From NCBI GenBank assembly GCA_014904985.1, contig MU128928.1, positions 18,527 to 82,526 on the forward strand: a stretch of 64,000 nt of DNA. The letters run 5' to 3'. This document shows positions 56,687 through 64,000 of this stretch, piece by piece (the first letter of the stretch is position 1; the number at the start of each line of letters is the position of its first letter). This stretch comes from Hydnum rufescens UP504 (taxonomy: Eukaryota; Basidiomycota; Agaricomycetes; Cantharellales; Hydnaceae). Both the position numbers and the translations under genes were made by a program. Below the pieces are notes generated by a model, which saw nothing but the letters and a program-made list of their open reading frames with translations, had not been told where the DNA came from and ran no database searches.

Positions 56687-57720
56687 ATTGTTTCCTGATC
56701 CTTCTGCTGATTTATTTGCATGTACTGATTCTGAGGCATTCCAAGGGGATAGTTGTTAGGATATGTCGCAGGACTAGAAGTTTGTGGGTGAATCTGATTA
56801 CTGTTGGGGCGAGGGTTATCATTGGGCAAGGACCTAGCAAAGTGGATCTTCATCTCATCAAATGACCTGGCCAACTCTCCTACTTGATCAGCAACATTTC
56901 GAATGGTAGGAATTACTGGTGCTTTATGATGTACAACTGCCTTTTTGGGAGAAGTAGTTGCTCGTACTGGGACTTCACTATCACTGTCACTTTCTGGCTC
57001 CTTTGCTGGGGATTCATCATCTGAGGAGTCTGAAGAACTTGAGCTTGAGGAATCTGAATCTGATTTGTGCTTGTAATAAGACTTTTTCGCTTTAGACTTC
57101 TTGTGAGCTATCAACAACTTGCTGCTGGATTTAGGGAGGTGTCCTGTATTATAGTAAAGATCCTCAGTAACACACAGCTTGATACACTTGTAAGCAGCAG
57201 AATATTCCAGTGGTTTTGTAGGATCAAACCCTTTAGTCTCTCGTAAGTTTGGATATGCCACCTTCTGCAGTCGTCGAGGGATTCCTTGCCAGAACAGGTC
57301 ATCTCGATCTCTGTCAGCAATTGTACCTTTCTTAGCAAGGTGTTGTACCTGTGTAACAAATTCTCGATAATATTCATCCAGGTCTGCCTCACTCTTGATG
57401 GATCTTGAATGGTAGCAGAACTTGGCCAACCTTTCTCAAGTATACTTTTGTCTCCTGTCACTCAAACCATAGAAGTCACGAAGTCTCTCTGATAGGGCTT
57501 TGAAGGATCCTCCTTTTACTTCAGGAAGATTTTTAATTAGTTCTCTGGCATCATCATTGCAATACCTTGCTAAATTTTCACATTTCTTGATATCATCATA
57601 CAGGGCTTCATCACAGCAGGCTTCATAGTCAGTGAGAAAGCTTTCAAGTCGTTTGCCCTTGAAGTAAGGAGCATCCTTGGCAGATGGCCTAGGCATTGGT
57701 CTAGCAGTTGGGGTAGCCAT
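56659..57720 (-). pseudogene. Ty3/gypsy gag
   Basis: Starts at ATG 57720 (MATPTARPMPRPSAKDAPYF). The capsid-like region (FLTDYEACCDEALYDD, LIKNLPEVKGGSFKALSERL) is broken by a TGA at 57436-57438. The same frame continues to 56659 through a Ser/Asp-rich spacer (about 56970-57080) to the knuckle overlap. Confidence 0.75.
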
Positions 57721-57861
57721 AGTAGGTGTGTGAGTCTAAGAGTGTACTTGGAGTGTGTTTGGAAGAAGGAAATGGAGGATAGGTTCTGGAAGATTCTAGA
57801 GGTTCTAGTTGACAAAAGGTTGACTGAGTTTTGAATTGATTCCCCTGTAAGGACCACCACT

Positions 57862-58612
57862 TGTAGAAGATGCTTTATCGCTCTGCAGAAATTACTAACA
57901 CCACCAGATGTTGGCTAAGGTTATAGGGATTGGGAATGAAAAGGTATGGGAGGGGCTCAGGTTAGTCTCAATGGGTTGATTGGCTTACTAGGTATAGAAA
58001 TGATATGGATGACTCTGATATGACATAATGTTTCTGACTCTAGCTGGACTACTTGTATCACGATTGTCGAATTGAAACTTAGAAGCTATTTCTGATTTTA
58101 AACTTTTATGGGCTTGAACCTATTATCGTATGATTCAGGGCTTAGACATCTAGCAACACCTACACTGAGGGTCCTACAACTATCTACAACTTCTCGTTGT
58201 TGCTCTGAGTACACCTTTCAGTCACTGGCCACTTGAATTTCTCATCTGTAACTACTTTATTTCAAGGGGAGTCTTATCTAAAAGCTACCTAAAACTACAA
58301 ATTTGATTCCTTATATGTATTTTTGGATGTCTGTGTACTTTCTGCACCAAAGTCTGTGTGATGTTTGGAATGGTGCAGTTGTGGGATGTTTGGATGACTA
58401 AATCAGGCTGAGTCATATCTTTTGCTTAGTCATACAAATAGCTTTGTCATACTTTTGAGTCCGGGTTTTTGATTACAAATCTTGGTTACATAAGCATATT
58501 TTTTGACATGTAGAAAACTTTATATTTTGTTTGTCGAATGGAGTTATTTCAACTGAGTTTCCTTGATATCTTTGGGCTGTAGCAAGATAAGGTTGTCCTA
58601 AACACTCCAACA
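57862..58612 (-). repeat. candidate 5' LTR of the Ty3 element
   Basis: On minus it starts TGTTGGAGTGTTTAGG and ends TCTACA (TG..CA), lies directly before the gag leader and is 751 bp. No second copy was found downstream of pol, so the call rests on position and termini only. Confidence 0.35.
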
Positions 58613-58666
58613 GATCATTGATTGAGGTCTAAGGTCTGAGCATATCCAAACTCGCATTTTCAAATA

Positions 58667-58969
58667 CTAGACAGTTATTCCTCCCACAGCATGTTTGGCT
58701 GCTAGGGTTGCAGACATATATTCCACCCCCATGCTTGATTGGGCAACTGTAGTTTGTTTCTTTGAGATCCATGAGATAACCCCTCCTCCCAATAGGAAGA
58801 CATTTCCGGATATTGATCTGCACAAAATAGGAGAATTTCCCCAGTTGGCATCTGAGAGTCCTGTCACCTCAATGGTGGCTTTTCTGTCTAAGGTATCATA
58901 CATGATGCCTAGGTTCTGAGTCCCTTGGAGGTAGTGGAACACTTGCTTTACAGCTGTCCAGTGTTCCAC
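58667..58969 (-). pseudogene. Ty1/copia RNase H, truncated
   Basis: VKQVFHYLQGTQNLGIMY, SDANWGNSP (usual form SDADWG, so the second Asp is changed to Asn) and ISWISKKQTTVAQSSMGVEY. The domain ends early after LAAKHA, so the 3' end of the element is missing. Confidence 0.8.
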
Positions 58970-59023
58970 TGCTGGATCCTTTGAGAATTGGCTTAGGGTC
59001 TGGACCGCATAAGCAATGTCGGG

Positions 59024-60052
59024 TCATGTACCCATTGCTGCATATAGGAGAGCGCCAACTGCAGAGTGGTAGGTAGTTGGGTGTTCAAAGTGGATAGCAT
59101 TGGAAGTTGGTTTGAGCTTGACTGATGTGTCCATCAGTGTCGCGGTGGGGCTACAGTCAGCCATATTAAAGCAGGCAAGGATTTTTCGTATGTATTCCCC
59201 TTGGGATATTGTGATACACCCCTTTGCGTGGTCATGATCAATATTGATTCCAAGCAATAGACATGGCTCCCCTTGGTCTGTGGCTTCAAACTTTGCTGAA
59301 ATTTCTGCTTTCACCTGGGCTAGGCGGCCTTTAGTGCATACAAAATAGCAGTCGTCGACCCATATTCCAAGGATGTCAAACTCCTCCCCCTCTCGCCAGA
59401 CGTAGATACACAGATCACTTGGGATAGACTTGTAGCCTATGGATGTGATGTATGTGTTAAATTCTTCGTTCCATTCTTGTGTGGACTGTTGAAGACCATA
59501 TAGCGTGCGCCTGAGATGACAGACCTTTCCAGTTCCGTCTTCATATCCTTCGGGCTGCTGCATATATATGTCCTCTTTTAAGTAGGGGTTTAAGAACATG
59601 CCTTTAATGTCCATTTGGCCAGAATTGAGGTCTTTTATTGCTGTTAAGGCAATCAGGATTCAGAGGGAGTCAAGCCTCATGACAGGTGAGAAGGTGGCAT
59701 TGAAATCTTGACCAGGAACCTGTGAGTAGCCTTTTGCAATGAGTCGTGCTTTGTACTGGCTAAGTTTCCTGTCAGCATCAAATTTCTTCTCGAATGTCCA
59801 TCGCGACCCCACAATACTCCTGCCTGTTGGCAGGTCCAACATTTCCCATGTACCATGATCCTTAAGCTGGTCAAGCTCTTTCTGGATGGCCTGTTCCCAG
59901 TGGGTCCACTCAGGTGAGTTTTTCACCTGGTTCAGTGACTCCGGGACATCATGTACTGAGGCCTCGCCTGTAAACATGGCTGTCATGTATGCTGCAATCT
60001 CCTGCTGTGCAGTCTCCATCGATGTTGCAGGTCTCTGCTGTTGGGCTGGCAC
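59024..60052 (-). pseudogene. Ty1/copia reverse transcriptase
   Basis: Two blocks in one order: 60052-59660 (WTHWEQAIQKELDQLKDHGT, ARLIAKGYSQVPGQDF) and 59614-59024 (MDIKGMFLNPYLKEDIYMQQ, LYGLQQSTQEWN, catalytic ILGIWVDDCYFV). A frame break lies at about 59615-59660 and a stop at about 59024. Family and order are clear; it is not functional. Confidence 0.85.
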
Positions 60053-60103
60053 AATTTGCTTAGTTGACCTTGGGTTGTCCAGTTTACGGTAATTGACCTC
60101 ATT

Positions 60104-61186
60104 TCATGCTTGGGTAGAATGGATTGCTGGAGGTGGCTGTGTTGTTTTAGGGATTTCGGGGGGTACATTCGGTGTCGTTGCTACAGTGTCTGCTGGGGCT
60201 TGAACAGGTACATGAGTGTCCTCTTTTGTACTCTCCCCCTCACTCGCAGCTGGCTTTACTGATGGCACACTCATCTCCACCAGTTCTCCAATCCTGAACT
60301 CAACAAAGCTCGCATCGGATCCCTTGTGCTCCTCAAATGTGAAGTCCCTTGACACCCGGATTCTCCTGGTTGTTGGGCTATAGTATCTGACTGCACAGGG
60401 TCCATCTTTAAATCCAATGAATACGAATTTGTTGGCCTTGGGATCAAGCTTTGATCTGTCGCCAGTATCTAGGATCCAGACATCACATCCGAATTCATGA
60501 AGGTGAGTGACATTGGGTTTCTGTCCTGTCCAGGCCTCATATGGGGTACGGTCAGTCAATGCTCAGGTTTCCATGTGGTTATGTATGTATGAGGCATATT
60601 TCACTGCCTTGGCCCATAGGAATGGGGGCAGATCCCGCGTGATTAGCATTGTGCATGCAAGTTCTATTAGAGTACAGTTCAGCCGCTCAGCTATACTGTG
60701 TTGCTCTGGTGAATAGGGGGTGGTGGATTGGATGTCAATCCCTCGCTCAGCACACCATGCCTTCAACTCCTTGGTGAAGTATTCAGACCCATTGTCAAAG
60801 CGAAGGTATTTCAGCGCTTCAGATTTCTCCTTCAGGAACATGACTGTATTTCACCTTGTCGCATCATCCATAAACAAGATGTAATATCTGCTTCCCCCTA
60901 GGGACTTGGTGCGAGCAGGTCCCCACAGGTCCGAGTATGTGAGATCACCTGGGGAATGGCTCCGTTCGGCTGTTTCTTTTGGAAATGACTTCTGATGTGC
61001 CTTCCCTTGTATACAGGCTGTGCAGTTTATACTCAGTTCAGATTTAGGATCAACAATGAGTCCATTAATGATGCCTGAATTGGCGAGACGTTTGAGGCCA
61101 GATACTGAGATGTGACCAAATTGGTGATGTATTTTGTCCCATGAGTTCTGTTTCCCTTCTGTCACTGATCTTGCATGTTTGCCCAC
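60104..61186 (-). pseudogene. Ty1/copia GAG-pre-integrase and integrase
   Basis: The HHCC region holds HHQFGHISVSGLKRL and CTACIQGKAHQKSF (61150-60990). Core residues lie in YSDLWGPA and FDNGSEYFTKEL (about 60790), and SPEQHSIAERLN carries the Glu. The C-terminal part continues to 60104 with FGCDVWILD and KFVFIGF. Stops at about 60845 and 60560 interrupt it. Confidence 0.85.
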
Positions 61187-61219
61187 GAGTTTTGCCTTTG
61201 CATTTAGCAGATAGACCTT

Positions 61220-61768
61220 TCAGGAAAGCTTCCCTTGGGCTACCTTTGTGCCATTTGCTTGGCTTATGTGTGCATTGCCCTGGTTGAAGGTGACTAAACT
61301 GCCTTGTTCATCTACCTTACTAACTGACATTAGGCAATTGAGGGCTGATGGGGTGTACATGACATCGCGTAATTGGATTGGGATTGTGTGTCCATTTATG
61401 TTCGAGAGTAGGGTTATGGTCCCACATCCAAGTGATTCGAGGCACATGGCTTTGCCTACGCCTCCGATGGATTCGTGTTTTGGGGTGAACTCGCTGAACA
61501 TCTCTCAGACAGTAGCAATGTGGGAGCTGGTTCTGGAGTCAAGTAACCAATCGGTTTTGCTGAAGGTTGGAGTGGGGCGAGTGAGGTATGCGACATCAGG
61601 CAGGCTCTCTGTGACTTGTTTTGCCATTTCTGAGTTCTCTGCCTTCTTTTTGCATCCTCCTGTTTCTTCTTCTCCTGCTTTTTCTGGAATGGCCCTTGGC
61701 CTTCCTTCCCTCCCCCTTTCGACCAACAGTCTGCCTTCTGGTGGCCTGGCCATTTGCAGTTCTCGCAT
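61220..61768 (-). pseudogene. Ty1/copia protease region
   Basis: The aspartic protease motif reads WLLDSRTSSHIAT (about 61540) where the family has DSG(A/T)S; the Gly is replaced by Arg. A stop follows at about 61505. The rest of the domain (RDVMYTPSALNCLMSVSKV) is in the next block down to 61220. Confidence 0.7.
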
Positions 61769-62487
61769 GTTGGGCCAGTACTCATTCCAGGATCTGTTTG
61801 CTTCCCTCTGGGTGCACTGGTATTCAGGTTGGCAACTTTGGCTGCATCAGTCTGTTCTCTGCGGCGTTGATCTTCCTCCATCAGGATGGAAATGAGCTTG
61901 CTAGAGTTGACATTGAGACTTAAGCTCGCACTCGCAATTGAGCCGAATAACCCACTAGTGAATTGATCCCATGATTCGGGTAATGATGTGATGAGCAGGA
62001 GAGAGAAATCTTCATTGGTCATGGCATGTCCCATGTTGGCCATTTGGTCCTGGGCCTGCCTGAAGGCTGCAATGTGTTCCTCCATCTGAGCACCTTCCTC
62101 CATCATCATACAGAATAGCCTTTTTCGGGCCACAAGGACAGCATGTGTGCTTTTCGGTTCCTTGATTGTATGAAGCTGCAACCAGATTTCAGCAGCAGTC
62201 TTTGTGCCCTTGGTGTGATTCAGTTCCAAGCCTGAGATTGATATAAGGAGGAGCACTTGGGCCGCTTGGTCTTTTGCATCCCACTCCCTCTGGATTCTCT
62301 GTGCTTTGGTAACTGCTGGGTTGTTAGGGGATCTGGATTCAGGTATTTCAGGGCGGGGTATTGTGCCATCCATGTACCCAAGGAGACTGGAAAGTACCAT
62401 GAGACTGGAGACATGGGTTTTCCATTCATACCAGTTGGTAGTGTCTAATTGCTTTAGCTGTAGGAAGCTTGCTGACAGAGACAACAT
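61456..62487 (-). CDS. Ty1/copia gag-like protein
   Basis: 343 codons from ATG 62487. It begins with a copia-type gag domain (LKQLDTTNWYEWKTHVSSLM), contains LLISISGLELNHTKGTKTAA and ARKRLFCMMMEEGAQMEEHI, and carries a zinc knuckle CENCKWPGHQKADCW (CX2CX4HX4C) near 61760. The last part past about 61660 is out of the protease frame, a sign of frameshift. The start is 74 nt after the primer-binding site. Confidence 0.8.
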   Translation of the reverse strand: MLSLSASFLQLKQLDTTNWYEWKTHVSSLMVLSSLLGYMDGTIPRPEIPESRSPNNPAVTKAQRIQREWDAKDQAAQVLLLISISGLELNHTKGTKTAAEIWLQLHTIKEPKSTHAVLVARKRLFCMMMEEGAQMEEHIAAFRQAQDQMANMGHAMTNEDFSLLLITSLPESWDQFTSGLFGSIASASLSLNVNSSKLISILMEEDQRRREQTDAAKVANLNTSAPRGKQTDPGMSTGPTCENCKWPGHQKADCWSKGGGKEGQGPFQKKQEKKKQEDAKRRQRTQKWQNKSQRACLMSHTSLAPLQPSAKPIGYLTPEPAPTLLLSERCSASSPQNTNPSEA

Positions 62488-62560
62488 AGATGGAAATTTT
62501 TAAATGAATGTGTGTAATTGTGAATGAATGAGTCCTAATCTGCCCTTCCACTAGTGAGAT

Positions 62561-62572
62561 GGACCCATAACC
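62561..62572 (-). promoter_or_regulatory. primer-binding site of the copia element
   Basis: On minus, GGTTATGGGTCC directly follows the LTR. It resembles the complement of the anticodon arm of initiator tRNA-Met (GGGCCCATAACC), the half-tRNA priming used by many Ty1/copia elements. Confidence 0.6.
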
Positions 62573-62727
62573 TATTGAGGCTATGGCAGGAGTGGACCTG
62601 GGAGCTATCCCAGCGAGCAGATTTAAGGATGGATTTATTAGATGGATGAACCTGTAACGAACGGAACAAGCCAGTATATTAGGTAATTAGTAATGAATGA
62701 ATGGGGTGCAGGTTGGTTCCCTCAACA
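62573..62727 (-). repeat. 5' LTR of the copia element (155 bp)
   Basis: On minus it starts TGTTGAGGGAACC and ends GCCTCAATA; the inverted ends TGTTGAGG and CCTCAATA pair. It lies between the interrupted frame at 62728 and the primer-binding site. No 3' partner was found. Confidence 0.6.
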
Positions 62728-63228
62728 GGAGAATCCATGAGTTATGATATCTTTCCCTTACTTTCCCATAATTTAGTAGGCTTGTCCCAGATAATTGAGT
62801 ATCGCACAGTCAGGGTACTGTACACATCACGAGATGATGGGCAGCTTCATACCAACATTCTTCGCTGCAGCCCATCATTCCACAGCTGTGCCCGGTATGA
62901 CTCCATGATTGTGGATACTGGCAGCACTGACAAGATATCATTTGCCAAACTCATTTTTATGTTCAAATGCATGGTGTATGGCACTGTGTATAACATTGCC
63001 CTCATCCGGTACTATCATTCATCCCCAACACAAAGTGTCATGCAAAGTGATAAATTGACCGGATTCCAGTGCATTACTTTGTCCCCCCCCAAGGATGCTG
63101 AATTTTTGTTTCTGAACTCTGTAATATGTGGTGCATATATAGCACCTGCTTCTGACTCCTGACCAAATGACTTCTTTGTCAATGACCTGATTGATTCTGA
63201 CATGTACATTCGTCTTCATGATAGATAG
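62728..63228 (+). pseudogene. C-terminal fragment resembling a DNA-transposon-associated protein
   Basis: The frame reads RYDSMIVDTGSTDKISFAKL, IFMFKCMVYGTVYNIAL, DAEFLFLNSVICGAYIAP and, after a TGA at 63160, FFVNDLIDSDMYIRLH. From memory this pattern resembles the C-terminal module of long Agaricomycete proteins linked to Plavaka/KDZ-type transposons; the assignment is tentative. The copia LTR cuts its 5' side. Confidence 0.4.
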
Positions 63229-64000
63229 TTTTTATGTGTAGATAAGAGTTATTATGGGAGAATAATGCATAATAATGCATTCCAACAACTCCAATTTGCA
63301 TTCCTGATCTAGATTATGTGACATGCTTTCATAATACCTACCCCTAACGAGCCACAATGGGAAGAAACTCTGTATTACATAATACAGATTTTTCCGACAT
63401 ATTCAAATCCAGCTGTCCTCAAAAAACTGCAAGGCTCAAGCCCTGATGCGATATTATTGTCCAGCGGATTGTTCAAGGTCAGCGAGGCGGCTAGTCAACT
63501 TGATCTGAATGATTGTCTTGTTGGAATTGGGGATGGGAGAGCTCTAGCCCCTGGCTGGTACAGTTGGTGCCCAAATCAAAGATCGAGAAAGCACTAACGG
63601 AATCCGGAAGGACATTCAGTCAGACAAAAGGAACCCTCAGGTCATCAGTCTCTCCCATGCCCTTATGAATGAATCCAGAGAAGGATAACTCGTTTCGCAG
63701 CAGCAGTGATACCACCAGACAAGTGCCTCCAGATACAAGCACAGGCCCACCAGCCGCCAATATTAGATATAAAACAAAATGGAGTATCATTGGTTCGAAT
63801 GCACCCACCCCGAACAAAATTAGGAAAGATACACACGAGGCACCCCATTACCATGCGTTACAAGGAATCCCATTTGTTCCAATGTTTGGCAGGGAATTTC
63901 AGAGGCCTTATGACTCTGAGAAACTGCAAAAAGGATTGTCAGCCAGCAGACCACGTACCTACTGGGAGCTTGTAACAAAGAAGCGATCTGCCGTATCTCA
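63229..64000. other. no supported gene
   Basis: Short ORFs on both strands without coding character; the window ends here. Confidence 0.4.

Overview
The window looks like a transposon-rich, sparsely genic stretch of a basidiomycete (Agaricomycete) nuclear genome. The signs are two NACHT-WD40 NLR-type genes with many 55-66 nt spliceosomal introns, a Ty3 chromovirus with a C-terminal chromodomain, a second Ty3 and a Ty1/copia element in fungal style, TTAGGG telomere-like tracts and long noncoding repeats. I cannot name the species.

Layout: 1-4234, remnant of a Ty3/gypsy chromovirus whose RNase H is split by a 1.9 kb foldback element (225-2106). 4416-11534, an unrecognised gene, decayed by frameshifts and split by an intact 4468-bp foldback element (4655-9122) that left a 7-bp target duplication. 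12901-21410, two head-to-head NACHT-WD40 genes whose exons join in frame (1380 aa on minus, about 1088 aa on plus). 22414-46462, a mosaic of half-copies of the 4.5 kb foldback family, invaded by a Tc1/mariner-like MITE, by copies of a 1.6 kb LTR-like repeat X, and by a 744-bp mini-foldback; it holds a 25-N gap. 46463-50363, two unrecognised gene-like stretches and a 20-bp minisatellite. 51035-58612, a decayed Ty3/gypsy element on minus. 58629-62727, a decayed Ty1/copia element on minus, inserted beside a fragment resembling a DNA-transposon-associated protein.

The main discovery candidate is the foldback family, best seen at 4655-9122. A central palindrome of about 620 bp (symmetrical TGAGTCA and TATA motifs) faces outward in both directions. 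Each arm is a series of exon-intron units with good fungal splice signals (GTAAGT/GTATGT, CTAAC/CTAAT, YTAG): three introns on minus, seven on plus, 94-116 nt each. Nearly every intron holds one hairpin (arms AAAAAGAGCAGC / GCTGCTCTTTTT) and nearly every exon ends in another (CCACACACC / GGTGTGTGG) just before the 5' splice site. Both stems show paired base changes, and each unit keeps its own stem variant and intron length between copies. The exons have no lasting reading frame. This suggests a noncoding, bidirectionally transcribed, repeatedly spliced transposable element; I do not recognise it. Transcription and splicing are inferred from sequence only.

The other live biology is the NLR pair: two complete STAND receptors sharing a 631-bp divergent promoter region with repeated GTACC-T(n) motifs, one carrying very similar WD40 repeats as in fungal non-self recognition genes.
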